Below, piece by piece: positions 1-8,949 of a DNA stretch of 64,000 nucleotides. Below the pieces are notes generated by a model. That model was not told where the DNA came from. It did not search any database and was given only the letters and a program-made list of their open reading frames with translations. Origin of the DNA: Ensifer adhaerens (lineage in GTDB: Bacteria; Pseudomonadota; Alphaproteobacteria; Rhizobiales; Rhizobiaceae); contig NZ_LAZS01000005.1 of NCBI RefSeq assembly GCF_002007205.1, forward strand, positions 372,001-436,000. Direction: 5' to 3'. Numbering within the stretch: position 1 is the stretch's first letter; every line of letters starts with the position of its first letter. Both the position numbers and the translations under genes were made by a program.

Positions 1-1
1 C

Positions 2-262
2 CTGATGGCCTTGCGCATGTACGAGTACAAGATCCACTTCAAGATCGTGGAAACCAAGGCGCAGTGGCTGAACATCGACATGACGACGGTCAGCGACGTC
101 GGCCTCGCGCCGTGGCTGTTCAACCTCTACATCGATCCGAAGGAAGAATACCCGGTCGGCCACCGCATGAATGCCTTTCTCGCATCGATGGTTGCCGAGG
201 CGAAGGCACATGCGGCGACCTTCCAGAAATATCCGCCGAAGAACATCGGGCTCGGCAAGTGA
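2..262 (+). CDS. Sulfatase family protein, C-terminal end only (5' cut by window)
   Basis: The reading frame is open from the first bases of the window and stops at 262, leaving about 86 codons of a C-terminus. The order Y-x-I-H-F, a stretch on delivering a product (PWLFNLYIDPKEE) and a short helical tail is the usual last part of type I arylsulfatases, where the text after the catalytic domain records the 'food/weight' strand and a D-P-x-E-E turn. No catalytic residues are inside the window. It sits just upstream of a DUF4239 gene and of a complete sulfatase, so a local sulfatase group is likely. Family assignment rests on tail similarity alone and is moderate. Confidence 0.55.
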   Translation: MMALRMYEYKIHFKIVETKAQWLNIDMTTVSDVGLAPWLFNLYIDPKEEYPVGHRMNAFLASMVAEAKAHAATFQKYPPKNIGLGK

Positions 263-289
263 GCGATCTGACGGGACAGGGGAGTTTTG

Positions 290-1087
290 ATGGATTTTCT
301 CGTTTCGCTCGCTGAAGTCAGCATCCTAGCCTTTGCGTTCGTTCTCCTGGTCGGCCAGCTCGCCGCGCACGAAATCGGTTATCGTTTCGGTGTGCGCAGC
401 AAGGAGAGGGCCGGCGGCCAGACGGAGAATGTCGGCATCGTCGTTGCCGGCATGCTGGGGCTGCTCGCCTTCGTGCTGGCGCTCACCCTTTCCTTTTCGA
501 CCACGCGCTTCACCGAGCGCCGGCAGGGCACACTGGCCGAAGCCAACGCCATCGGCACCGCCTGGCTGCGTGCCAAGGCGATTGGCACGCCGGAAGCGCT
601 CGATATCGCCAAGCTGCTGGAAGATTACACCAAGGCGCGCGAGGACTTCGTGCGCGCCGGCCGCAACAGCGATGCGCTCGCCAAGGCCAATGACGACACG
701 TCTGCCCTGCAGCAGCAGATCTGGCAGCGCGTGACGACGATCGTCCAGCAGGACCCGGACCCCGTCTCGGCATCGCTGATGTCGGCGGTCAACGAGACCT
801 TCGACGCGAGCACGGCCGAACGCTACGCGCTCGGCATTCGCCTGCCATGGCAGATCTTCTGGCTGCTCATCGGCGTCATGGTGTTGAGCATGGGCGCGCT
901 CGGCTACCAGTTCGGCCTCAAGGGCCGGCCGGTGCGCTTGCTGATCGTGCTGCTGACGCTCGTCTGGACGGCGATCATCGTCAACATCCTTGACCTCGCT
1001 TCAGCCAGGGTCGGCAACTTCCGCACGGACACGTCGGTCTATCAGTGGACGCGGCAGGGATTTTCAGGCGCCGCACCGCCGCAGTGA
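290..1087 (+). CDS. DUF4239 (bestrophin-like) membrane protein
   Basis: A 265-residue integral membrane protein of the DUF4239 type. Hydrophobic segments lie near residues 7-27, 47-68, 185-206 and 212-232; the long middle part (about 70-180) is soluble, helical and rich in Ala, Glu and Arg. The E-A-N-A-I-G-T-A-W motif after the second helix is typical of the family. I use the ATG at 290, five bases after GGGGAG; a TTG lies one codon upstream. The gene begins 27 bp after the upstream sulfatase end and precedes another sulfatase, so co-transcription is possible. The biochemical role of DUF4239 is not established; a channel-like function is only suggested by the bestrophin-like label. Confidence 0.75.
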   Translation: MDFLVSLAEVSILAFAFVLLVGQLAAHEIGYRFGVRSKERAGGQTENVGIVVAGMLGLLAFVLALTLSFSTTRFTERRQGTLAEANAIGTAWLRAKAIGTPEALDIAKLLEDYTKAREDFVRAGRNSDALAKANDDTSALQQQIWQRVTTIVQQDPDPVSASLMSAVNETFDASTAERYALGIRLPWQIFWLLIGVMVLSMGALGYQFGLKGRPVRLLIVLLTLVWTAIIVNILDLASARVGNFRTDTSVYQWTRQGFSGAAPPQ

Positions 1088-1194
1088 CCGTAGGCCCGTT
1101 CCGGCCGGACGGCGCGCCGTTGCCCGTCCGCTGCACAGCAGAGAATGCCGGACATTGAAGCAAATCGATGCGACGAAGAGAAAGGGTATGCGCC

Positions 1195-3564
1195 ATGAGT
1201 TTTCGAGTACCCAGTCGATACGCAGCCTTGTTCGCCACGCTGGCGGTTTCTTTCCCGTTTGCAGTGCAAGCGGCTGATACCGTTGCGGCGAGCGCTTCCG
1301 GGCAGGTGGTCTTGCCTTATGCCGAACACAAGTTCCAAGGCAATGTCGGCACGACCTACAAGGATTCCGATCCCGCACTGTTTCCGGCGCCGATCAAGGC
1401 TCCGGATGGCGCGCCGAATGTCCTGCTGATCTTGTTGGACGATGTCGGCTTCGGCCAATTCTCGGTCACGGGCGGCGGTGTTCCCGCGCCGCATATGGAG
1501 GGGCTCGCCAAAGACGGCGTGCTCTTCACGCGTTTTCATACGACTGCGCTCTGCTCGCCTTCGCGCGCCGCGCTGTTGACCGGCCGCAATCACCAGGTCG
1601 CCGGCACGGGCGTCATTACCGAGCTCGCCACCGGCTATGACGGCTATACGGGCGTCATCCCCAAGGACACCGCCACCGTCGGCGAGATCCTGCGCCAGAA
1701 CGGCTACGTCACGTCCTGGATCGGCAAGAATCACAATACGCCGATCTATGAAACGAGCCCGATGGGCCCCTTCGATCATTGGCCGAACGGGCTTGGGTTC
1801 GATTTCTTCTATGGCTTCATGGCGGGTGATACCAACCAGTTGAGACCCTATCTCTACCAGAACCAGACGGCACTCGGGACGCCGACGGGGGCCGACTACT
1901 ACCTGAGCGTCGATCTCGCCGACCACGCCATCGGCTGGCTTGATACCGTGGAAGCCGTGCAGCCCGACAAGCCATGGTTCATGTATTTCGCGCCGGCGGC
2001 AACGCACGCCCCGCATCAGGCGCCGAAGAACCTCATCGACAAATTCAAGGGCCAGTTCGACATGGGCTGGGACGCCTACCGGCAACAGACGTTCGAGCGG
2101 CAGAAGGAAAAGGGCATCGTTCCACAAGATGCGGTGCTGACCGAGCGTCCCGCCAGCCTGCCGGCCTGGGACACGCTGAACGACAGCCAGAAACGTCTCT
2201 ACACGCGCATGATGGAAGTCTTTGCGGCCTATGGCTATCAGGTCGACGAGGAGGTCGGACGGGTTCTCGACTACGTGGCGAAACTTCCCGACGCCGACAA
2301 TACGATGATCATCTACATCGTCGGCGACAACGGAGCCTCGGCGGAGGGCGGCTTCGACGGAACGTTGAACGAGAACGCGTTCTTCAACGCCTATCTGATG
2401 ACCTACGACCAGATGCTGCCTCGCATCGACGAGATCGGCACGGAAATGCACTTCAACCACTTCCCGGCCGGTTGGGCGCACGCGATGGACACGCCGTTCC
2501 AATGGACGAAGCAGGTCGCGAGCCATCTCGGCGGCGTGCGAAATCCGATGATCGTCAAATGGCCGGCGAAAATCCATAACAAGGGCCAGACGCGGACCCA
2601 GTTCACCCACGTGATCGACGTTGCGCCGACGATCCTTGCTGCCGCCGGGGTTGCCGAGCCGCGCAGCGTCAACGGCACGCCGCAAACGCCGATCCAGGGC
2701 AGAAGCTTCCTGCCGGTTCTCGACGATGGCAACGCCAAGGAGTTCCGCACCAGCCAGTACTTCGAGCTCTTTGCAAACCGGGGCATGTACAAGGACGGCT
2801 GGTGGGCGGCGTCGCTTGCCTTCGAGCCCTGGCAGCCGGAACGCGGCGAGTTCGATCCGATGACGGCCAAATGGGAACTCTACAACCTTGACGAGGACTT
2901 CACCCAGTCCAAGAACGTCGCAGCAGAGCACCCCGACAAGCTCGCGGAATTGACCGCTCTCTGGTGGGCGCAGGCATCGATCAACAAGGCGCTGCCGCTG
3001 GACTGGCGCGGTGCCGAGCGCTTCAGCGCCGAAATGACCGGCAAGCCAAATCTCGCCGCCGGCCGGACGAAATACGTCTATCCCGTCGCTCTGGCCGGGT
3101 TGCCGGAGGCCTCGGCACCGGACCTCAAGAACAAGTCCTTCTCCGTGACCGCCAAGGCCAATATCGGCAACAAGGCCAATGGCGTGATCTTCACGCAAGG
3201 CGGCAACACAGGCGGCTGGGCCTTCTATCTCAAGGAAGGAAAGCTTCTGGCGGTGCACAACTTCCTTGACCTCGAACGTTACTCCATCGGCAGCGAGGCA
3301 CCGATCGCGGCCGGCGAGCGGGAACTGAAGATGGACTTTGCCTATGAAGGGGGCAAGGACTTCGGCAAAGGCGGCACGGTAACGCTCACGGTCGACGGCA
3401 GGGAAGTGGGCAAGGGCCACATCGAGAAAACGACACCCTTCAAGTACTCGCTGTCTGAGAACCAGGACATCGGCAGTGATACAGGGACACCGGTGACCTA
3501 CGATTATGCCACGCCCTTTGCCTTCGACGGCAAGCTGGAAGCGGTGACGGTCGAGGTCAAGTAG
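1195..3564 (+). CDS. Arylsulfatase, type I, secreted
   Basis: A 789-residue formylglycine-dependent sulfatase that would hydrolyse sulfate esters in the periplasm. Residues 1-27 form a signal peptide ending in V-Q-A-A. The metal-binding Asp pair is D82/D83 (LLDDVGFG), the C-S-P-S-R-A-A-L-L-T-G-R signature places the cysteine to be oxidised to formylglycine at C120, and D378-N379 (GDNG) completes the calcium site. About 180 extra residues follow the catalytic domain and look beta-rich, as in the long arylsulfatases of soil bacteria. I start at the ATG at 1195, nine bases after AGAGAAAGGG and directly before the signal peptide; an upstream ATG at 1168 would spoil the signal. Substrate cannot be read from the sequence. 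Confidence 0.93.
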   Translation: MSFRVPSRYAALFATLAVSFPFAVQAADTVAASASGQVVLPYAEHKFQGNVGTTYKDSDPALFPAPIKAPDGAPNVLLILLDDVGFGQFSVTGGGVPAPHMEGLAKDGVLFTRFHTTALCSPSRAALLTGRNHQVAGTGVITELATGYDGYTGVIPKDTATVGEILRQNGYVTSWIGKNHNTPIYETSPMGPFDHWPNGLGFDFFYGFMAGDTNQLRPYLYQNQTALGTPTGADYYLSVDLADHAIGWLDTVEAVQPDKPWFMYFAPAATHAPHQAPKNLIDKFKGQFDMGWDAYRQQTFERQKEKGIVPQDAVLTERPASLPAWDTLNDSQKRLYTRMMEVFAAYGYQVDEEVGRVLDYVAKLPDADNTMIIYIVGDNGASAEGGFDGTLNENAFFNAYLMTYDQMLPRIDEIGTEMHFNHFPAGWAHAMDTPFQWTKQVASHLGGVRNPMIVKWPAKIHNKGQTRTQFTHVIDVAPTILAAAGVAEPRSVNGTPQTPIQGRSFLPVLDDGNAKEFRTSQYFELFANRGMYKDGWWAASLAFEPWQPERGEFDPMTAKWELYNLDEDFTQSKNVAAEHPDKLAELTALWWAQASINKALPLDWRGAERFSAEMTGKPNLAAGRTKYVYPVALAGLPEASAPDLKNKSFSVTAKANIGNKANGVIFTQGGNTGGWAFYLKEGKLLAVHNFLDLERYSIGSEAPIAAGERELKMDFAYEGGKDFGKGGTVTLTVDGREVGKGHIEKTTPFKYSLSENQDIGSDTGTPVTYDYATPFAFDGKLEAVTVEVK

Positions 3565-3694
3565 AAGGCCGCCCCGCAATCCGGCATTGCGAGACGCGGT
3601 GAGCGTCGCGCCCGTCGCCTCTGGCAGAACGCCCCGTGTTCTACAGCCCCCTCAAGCCGATCGTGACTTGAGGGTCCGGGACAGCATCGGCCGC

Positions 3695-4036
3695 TCAGGC
3701 GGCCGCGCCGAGCTCCGCGAGGTGGCCGGCGAAATCGGTGCCTTTGCCGCCGGCATTGATCGTGTCGAAATATTCGTGCCAGCCCGATTGGGCGATGCCG
3801 GAAACAAGCGCCTCGAGCGCCGTCGCATCCGGGCAGCGCCAGACCGCGAAGAAGGTCTGCGATGCCGCATGCAGCTTCGACTGGTCGACCTTGCCGAAGG
3901 TGATGAGCTCGACGCCGAGCGCCGACAGCGCCGGCATGGCGGAACCGATCGCGGTGAAGAACTGCTGGCGGCCCTGCCGGGAGAGGGCGAGCCACGCCGG
4001 CTTGGCGCTGTAAAGTTCGGTCAGGTAGTGAGGCAT
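3695..4036 (-). CDS. DUF6616-like small protein
   Basis: A soluble 113-residue protein that opens M-P-H-Y-L-T-E-L-Y and carries the K-P-A-W-L-A-L segment and a later W-R-C-P-D segment. I recognise this as the DUF6616 type of small alpha/beta protein, probably with a dimeric ferredoxin-like fold; its function is unknown. The start is chosen at M-P-H-Y because relatives begin there; an in-frame ATG 12 codons upstream (4072) is possible and neither has a strong ribosome-binding site. It is convergent with the arylsulfatase and divergent from nothing close by. Confidence 0.6.
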   Translation of the reverse strand: MPHYLTELYSAKPAWLALSRQGRQQFFTAIGSAMPALSALGVELITFGKVDQSKLHAASQTFFAVWRCPDATALEALVSGIAQSGWHEYFDTINAGGKGTDFAGHLAELGAAA

Positions 4037-4115
4037 GGTCTGCTTTCGTGTCAGTGTCTTTGGATCATTCATTGTTTCATCGAAACACTGAAGTGACCGA
4101 AGTCTTTGAAATTAT

Positions 4116-4159
4116 GCAATTCTGGACGGAAAACCGTTTCACACGCTTCCTGGAATTGC
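4116..4159. repeat. 44-bp palindromic intergenic repeat, copy 1 (family GCAATTC...GAATTGC)
   Basis: The unit begins GCAATTC, contains GGACGGAAAACCG and ends GGAATTGC, so its ends are inverted repeats. A second 44-bp copy with the same core lies at 62304-62347. Such elements are scattered between genes in Rhizobiaceae. The rest of the 327-bp gap 4037-4363 shows no gene that I can support. Confidence 0.7.
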
Positions 4160-4363
4160 TCTGGTCTGTTGCGCACACCGGGCGATGAACCGTTTCATGC
4201 TGCTGGAATTTCTAAGTCAACACTTTGCCCTGCCGCTGTTGTGGATAGAGATCCCGGCGGCCGGCTGAAGCGGCGCGCCTGCAACGCTGCGTCTTGGTAC
4301 GAGAGGATGTCGACAAAGGCCGGCCCTGAGGCCGGCCCTGATGCGCACGGCGTGACTTCGGAC

Positions 4364-5188
4364 CTACTTCCCGATCATGCGCTCCTGCATCTCCTCGCCG
4401 ATGAAGCAATTGTAGCCCTGTGTGACCTGCGCGCGGTGCACCATGGCGGGGGACAGGCGGCTTATCTCCAGGCCGGAGATCTCGGTGACCAGCTTGCGCA
4501 GAATGGCGCTCGCAAACGCGCCGCTATCCGTCACCTTCACCAGAAAGGCGCCGTCGCCACCGATCACGCATTCGCGGTAATAGGCGTCGAGATCGGGGAT
4601 CGCGGCGGAGTCGAAGGCCACATGCGTCTTCAGCATGATCGGGAGGCCGTCGATCGTGATGCCGCGGGCGACGGTGGAGTTGCGGGCGACGGGAGCGGGG
4701 ACGCCGGAATTGTTGGGACCGTCGCCTGAGATATCGATGACGCGGCGGCTGCCCGCAAAGGGGCTGTAGTCGAACAGCCGTCGGGTGAAGGCCAGCGTGT
4801 TGGAGATCGAGGTGAAGGCGATCCGCCGGATCGGCTGTCGCCGCAGCAACTCGGAATATTGCGCCGCCGTGCTGCGACCGTCGATCAGGGTCCAGGGCGT
4901 GACCTGCACTGCCGAGCCGCCCCATTCGACATAGGTGACGGCGATGCGGCCGAAGGGGCCGTTCTCGATCGCCTCGATCAGTGCGGGCTGAAGAAAGGCC
5001 GCGACATAACCCTGCCGCTGCAGCCGCTGCTCGTCGAGTTCCATGGAATAGGAGACGTCGACGGCGAGCACCAGTTCGAGATCGACGCTCAGCGGCTCGG
5101 CGGAGGTGTTTCCGCCAAGCAGGCAGGCGCAGGCGAGAAGGGCCGATCCGAGCTTCATCGCAGCCGATACCGAACGCAAGCGGGGCAT
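4364..5188 (-). CDS. DUF1194 von Willebrand factor A-like secreted protein
   Basis: A 274-residue secreted protein. A signal peptide covers roughly residues 11-30, ending before S-A-E-P. The D-V-S-Y-S-M motif near residue 43 is the DxSxS metal-ion-dependent adhesion site of vWA domains, and D-I-S-G-D-G-P-N-N supplies the second acidic loop. The whole length matches DUF1194, a vWA variant common in alphaproteobacteria. The likely role is metal-dependent protein binding at the cell surface or in the periplasm; no partner gene is adjacent. The ATG at 5188 is used; the ATG at 5158 would give a shorter leader and cannot be excluded. Confidence 0.85.
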   Translation of the reverse strand: MPRLRSVSAAMKLGSALLACACLLGGNTSAEPLSVDLELVLAVDVSYSMELDEQRLQRQGYVAAFLQPALIEAIENGPFGRIAVTYVEWGGSAVQVTPWTLIDGRSTAAQYSELLRRQPIRRIAFTSISNTLAFTRRLFDYSPFAGSRRVIDISGDGPNNSGVPAPVARNSTVARGITIDGLPIMLKTHVAFDSAAIPDLDAYYRECVIGGDGAFLVKVTDSGAFASAILRKLVTEISGLEISRLSPAMVHRAQVTQGYNCFIGEEMQERMIGK

Positions 5189-5239
5189 TCATGCTACGCC
5201 CAAACGGGCTTTGTGCAATGAGGCGCGTCGGCCGCCGCC

Positions 5240-6058
5240 TCAGCGGTTGAGCTTTTCGAGAAGCGGCTCCAAGGCGTCGATCAGCGGTTCGGGCGAAACC
5301 GGATCGCCGCCCGCCGACCAGACGTCTTGAAACTCGGCGATTTCGAGCCCGACGACCTCGTTCTTCGCTAGAGCCACGCAGGCTGCACGCAGGTCATCGA
5401 GCGACAGCCCGTCGTCATGCCGGTAGTCGGTCGGGACAATACCGGGGTTCAGCACGTCGCAATCAAGGTGGATATAGACCGGTCTGCCGGCGACGGCTTC
5501 GGCGAGCCTTTGCGGCAGGTCGGGGCCGGGGCGGATATGCGGAATGCCCTTCGCCGCGATGAGCTCGGCCTCGAACGGGTCGAGGTCGCGCTGGCCGACC
5601 AGCACGACATTGCCGATGGAGAGCCCGTCGCCAAGACCGGACTGCCAGAGGCCGCAGGGCCCCGACAGCGCCAGTCCGCCGAGGTAGCCGGTGCTGCTGA
5701 CCTCGGGCGTGTTCAGGTCGCCATGGGCATCGAACCAGACGACGACCACGTCTTTGTGGTGCCTGGCGACGGCAGGCAGCGTTGCCAGCGAAACTGCGCA
5801 GCGGCTCGTTGCTGCCAGCGAAACCGATCCCGCGGCGTAAACCGTCTCGAATCGATCTTGCATGCGCTTGAGCGTCGGCATCGCCGCTTCGAGCTCGACC
5901 GTCCAGTGGCCGTTCAGCGCCGGCTCCGGGTCTCCGATCACCACGGCTTCGAGGCCGAGTTTTCGGGCGAGGCCGGAGGCAACCGACTTCGCGCCGGGAA
6001 TCCCAAGGTCGTTATGGTCGCCGGCGCGACCCTGAAAGCAGGTGAGGGCAATTGGCAT
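5240..6058 (-). CDS. Arginase/agmatinase/formiminoglutamase (ureohydrolase) family protein
   Basis: A 272-residue ureohydrolase. Two binuclear manganese motifs are visible: W-F-D-A-H-G-D-L-N-T-P in the middle and H-L-D-C-D-V-L-N-P-G in the second half. The reaction in the family is hydrolysis of a guanidino group to release urea or formamide; which substrate is used here cannot be told. The true start is the ATG at 6058, which follows GGGAG by nine bases; the frame is open further upstream, but that part is the complement of the next gene. It lies 143 bp downstream of the flavoprotein gene on the same strand. Confidence 0.88.
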   Translation of the reverse strand: MPIALTCFQGRAGDHNDLGIPGAKSVASGLARKLGLEAVVIGDPEPALNGHWTVELEAAMPTLKRMQDRFETVYAAGSVSLAATSRCAVSLATLPAVARHHKDVVVVWFDAHGDLNTPEVSSTGYLGGLALSGPCGLWQSGLGDGLSIGNVVLVGQRDLDPFEAELIAAKGIPHIRPGPDLPQRLAEAVAGRPVYIHLDCDVLNPGIVPTDYRHDDGLSLDDLRAACVALAKNEVVGLEIAEFQDVWSAGGDPVSPEPLIDALEPLLEKLNR

Positions 6059-6201
6059 CGATGGTAACTCCCGCTCGCGTTCGGACCGAACGAAGCACAG
6101 AGGCCGTCGATCTGGCAAGGCCGGAAGCCGAACGGCGCAAAGCGGTCGCGTCCGTTCGGTCGCTCCGTCCCGCCGCCGAGGGCCGGCCTTGCGCTGGCCT
6201 T

Positions 6202-7086
6202 CTATCCGAACACCAGCGAGCGGTGCAGTTGCGCGCCGGCCCAGGCGCCGTCGCCGACCGCGAGCGAGACCGAGTGGGGAACGCGGCCGACGTCGCCGCA
6301 GGCATAGGCGCCGGGGATGGTTGTTTCCTTCGCAGGCGTCGCCCGGATCTGCAGCCCCATCGGCGTCTCCTCGATCTCGCAGCCGAAGCGTTCGGCGATG
6401 TCGCTTGCGGGCGTCGTGCGGGTGGCGACGAAAATGCCGGAGAAGGGCAGGCGGCGGCCATCCGTCAGCACCACGTCGGCATGGCCTTCGAGCCTTGCTA
6501 CCGGGGTTTCGTCGATGGTTACGCCGCGCCTGACGAGATCGGCACGGCCTTCGGCGTCGAGAGTGATGGCGCCGTTGGCGAAGAAGGTGACCTTGCCCCA
6601 TTCGGGAATGAGCTGCGCCTGGTGGATCGACATGGGGCTTGCGGCGATGACGGCGATCTCGCCCTGGTTCAGCTCGTAGCCGTGGCAATAGGGGCAATGG
6701 AAGGCGCTCTTGCCCCAGCGTTCGGTGAGCCCCTCGATCGCGGGCAGGCCGTCCTTGACGCCGGTTGCAAAGAGCAGGCGCCGGCCTTCGAGGGAGGCGC
6801 CGTCGGCGGTCGTGACGACGAAGGCATCCTGCTTGCCGCTGGCCTTTTCGGCGCGACCGTCGATCCAGGTGAGCGTGGGGTACCTGGAGAGCTGCGCCCG
6901 CGCGGTTGCAGCAATCTCGCCGGGATCGATGCCGTCCTGGCCTAGGAAGCCGTGGGAGTGGCTGGCGAAACGGTTGCGGCGAATGCCCTCGTCGATGATA
7001 GCCACGCGCCGGCGGGCACGCAGAAGCTGGAGGGCGGCGGCCATGCCGGCATAGCTGCCGCCGATGATGATGACGTCCTGTTGCAT
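6202..7086 (-). CDS. Thioredoxin-reductase-like NAD(P)/FAD-dependent oxidoreductase
   Basis: A 294-residue two-dinucleotide-binding-domain flavoprotein. The FAD site G-G-S-Y-A-G-M-A-A-A lies at residues 8-17, the redox-active pair is in F-H-C-P-Y-C-H-G-Y-E, and A-C-G-D-V-G near the end binds FAD. The layout is that of thioredoxin reductase, although such proteins often reduce other substrates. The ATG at 7086 follows AGGAAG. An Rrf2-family regulator gene lies 164 bp upstream on the same strand; this regulator-flavoprotein pairing recurs in rhizobia and suggests control by redox or nitrosative signals, which is an inference. Confidence 0.87.
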   Translation of the reverse strand: MQQDVIIIGGSYAGMAAALQLLRARRRVAIIDEGIRRNRFASHSHGFLGQDGIDPGEIAATARAQLSRYPTLTWIDGRAEKASGKQDAFVVTTADGASLEGRRLLFATGVKDGLPAIEGLTERWGKSAFHCPYCHGYELNQGEIAVIAASPMSIHQAQLIPEWGKVTFFANGAITLDAEGRADLVRRGVTIDETPVARLEGHADVVLTDGRRLPFSGIFVATRTTPASDIAERFGCEIEETPMGLQIRATPAKETTIPGAYACGDVGRVPHSVSLAVGDGAWAGAQLHRSLVFG

Positions 7087-7250
7087 GGGTCTTCCTTTCG
7101 GTTGGGCGCAGGTGAGCCCACCGGTCTCTTGAACCAGTGTCTCGACCCGGGCTTTGGGCAATAGGGTTCCGGCCGGAAACCGCTTATGCGGTCCCGGTGT
7201 AATCGGATGTGTCGGGATCGATCACGTCAGGACGGATCGATCGGCTGCTG

Positions 7251-7685
7251 TCAGTGCGATCGGAGCCGGTGCCGCCGGGCAAAGTCCTCGGCGAGGTCGG
7301 CAAGCGTTACGTGGGCGAAGCGGTCGAGCAGCAGCGCCTCGGCCTCCGCAAAGGCGGTATCGAGCGCGGCGTTGACCGCCTGCTCGACCAGGCATTCCGG
7401 CATTTCCTGCTTGTTACCGATGGCAAAGATCGCGGGTTCGCCGAGCGTCTCGTGTAATTGCCTGAGCGTCACGGTCTTGAGGTCGGCGGTGATCGCCCAG
7501 CCGCCCGCATGGCCGCGGGCGGAGGAAACGATGCCGGCATCCCTGAGGTAGCCCATGGTGCGGCGGACGACGACCGGATTGGTGTGCATGCAGAGCGCAA
7601 GCTCGTCCGAAGTCAAAGGTTCGTCGCGCTCGGCCATGTGCAGGAGCGCGTGCAGGACGGAAGAAAGGCGACTGTCTTTTTTCAT
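7251..7685 (-). CDS. Rrf2-family transcriptional regulator
   Basis: A 144-residue winged-helix repressor of the Rrf2 family: M-K-K-D-S-R-L-S-S-V-L-H-A-L start, a recognition region N-P-V-V-V-R-R-T-M-G-Y-L-R, and the wing R-G-H-A-G-G-W. The three-cysteine cluster that ligates iron-sulfur in IscR and NsrR is absent. Only one cysteine (P-E-C-L) is present in that region, so an Fe-S cluster is unlikely and a thiol or other signal is more probable. It precedes the flavoprotein gene 7086-6202 on the same strand and probably controls it. Confidence 0.85.
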   Translation of the reverse strand: MKKDSRLSSVLHALLHMAERDEPLTSDELALCMHTNPVVVRRTMGYLRDAGIVSSARGHAGGWAITADLKTVTLRQLHETLGEPAIFAIGNKQEMPECLVEQAVNAALDTAFAEAEALLLDRFAHVTLADLAEDFARRHRLRSH

Positions 7686-7813
7686 GTAACTTCAATTATT
7701 ACGAATCGAGGCGTGATGCAAGAGCTGCAACCTCCGGCCTCTCCTGAAAGTGCCTATCGACACGGGCTGGTACTTGCCTGACGAAGGGTCACTCCAGTTG
7801 TCATGGCGTTTGG

Positions 7814-8107
7814 CTAAGATCGCTGGTACGCCCAGCATCGCTTTGCGGCTGGGACCTTCGGCCCATCGGAGGGTGGTGATGTGAAGGCCGTCGTTATCGT
7901 TTCATGGCTGAAATCTGCGACAACCTCAGTTGCTACCACTTCACAACATTCTCGATCTTCGTCGTTGAAAGCTGCGTCTACCAGAAATTCGAGGACGATA
8001 TTGTCGCCGCTCCAGCCACAGGTTACGGCCGTTATCGTCGGCGAGACTGTTTCCGGCAATGCGCGTTGCACACTGAGGATCAGTCTTTTCGCGATCTGGT
8101 GCTGGCA
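7814..8107 (-). pseudogene. Immunity-like small protein, N-terminally truncated remnant
   Basis: An in-frame coding stretch runs to a stop at 7814. Protein-like sequence continues upstream of the only available start (GTG at 8071) as far as a TGA at 8108-8110: the residues Q-I-A-K-R-L-I-L-S-V-Q-R-A-L look like the start of a small immunity-type domain, followed by V-T-C-G-W, a beta strand, an acidic turn and the T-E-V-V-A-D-F motif. This pattern is known from small proteins acting as immunity factors beside contact-dependent toxins. Local GC is lower than in flanking genes. Either the start codon has been lost or a truncated protein is made from GTG. No toxin gene is adjacent. Confidence 0.4.
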
Positions 8108-8139
8108 TCAGAACCTCTGGTCCCCTGCTGACTTAGTGC

Positions 8140-8871
8140 CTAAGGCGCCAGATGGATCGCGCCATAGGGGTTGTACTTGAACTCGTCCTCCTCATAGCCG
8201 TCGACGGGCAGCAATTGGGCGCCGCGGTGCTTAAGCACCGTCTCGACGCCGTCGCTGAAGACCTCGTCGGCAACGGCGTCGATCAACGCGCTCAAGGCCA
8301 GTTCGTCGTCGGAGAGGGTTTTCGGCGCGTAGACTTCGGGTATCCCGACCAGATGGAAGCCGATGCTGTAGAGATGTTCGTCGGTGCCGATCGGCCGCTT
8401 GGCAAAGGCGAGGCGGCATGGGCGGGCAAGCGCAGCGCCTGCTTGGCCTTCCGCGTCGCGGGCAAGCTCTCTCCATCTGGCGACGCCGTGCGCGACGCCG
8501 GCGCTCTCGCCCTTGGCGGCGACGATGCCGTTTTCCAGCACGTGCGCGACCAGCCGAAGCGCTGTGGCCGAGGTCTTGACTGCATCTTCTTTCGTCATCG
8601 GCGGGCCGAGCACATAGATGACCGAGCGATGGTCGCTGACGGCCTCCTCGTCCGCTTCGGCCCAGGCACCCTTCAGGACGCGATCCCGGCAGACCTCGAA
8701 GGACATCGGCATGCGGTCGTCCGGGGCGTCCTCGGAAAAGGTGTCGTCGATCTCGAAGCCTGGCGCGCGACTCTCGATCGCCGACTGGATCATCTCGCAA
8801 AGGTCGGAGAAGGGGCGTTCTCCGCCGAGCAGGCAGAGCACGTGACGTGGTTTGACTTCGGAAAAGCTCAT
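8140..8871 (-). CDS. Uncharacterised protein, possibly DUF4261-like
   Basis: A soluble protein of 243 residues with no signal peptide or membrane segment. The ATG at 8871 follows GGGGGA. The middle part has Y-V-L-G-P-P-M, a helix, then V-A-A-K-G-E-S-A-G-V-A-H and a W, which resembles the DUF4261 pattern found in proteins linked to immunity or stress; this is tentative. The C-terminal end N-P-Y-G-A-I-H-L is distinctive. No operon partner: the EamA gene ends 79 bp upstream on the same strand. Confidence 0.55.
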   Translation of the reverse strand: MSFSEVKPRHVLCLLGGERPFSDLCEMIQSAIESRAPGFEIDDTFSEDAPDDRMPMSFEVCRDRVLKGAWAEADEEAVSDHRSVIYVLGPPMTKEDAVKTSATALRLVAHVLENGIVAAKGESAGVAHGVARWRELARDAEGQAGAALARPCRLAFAKRPIGTDEHLYSIGFHLVGIPEVYAPKTLSDDELALSALIDAVADEVFSDGVETVLKHRGAQLLPVDGYEEDEFKYNPYGAIHLAP

Positions 8872-8949
8872 GGCCGCTGTCCCCCGGTGGTTTGGGCGAA
8901 GCTGTCGCAGACACCACCACAAGATGCAAGTGGTCAGTGGATGGCTTTC

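Noticed and set aside
1042-3579. Long minus-strand open frame of 845 codons
   Set aside because: It is the complement of the arylsulfatase gene; no domain, signal or start is visible, and the plus strand encodes a clear enzyme.
5240-6697. Extended 485-residue reading of the arginase-family gene
   Set aside because: The upstream part is the complement of the flavoprotein gene; the strong ribosome-binding site and family start place the Met at 6058.
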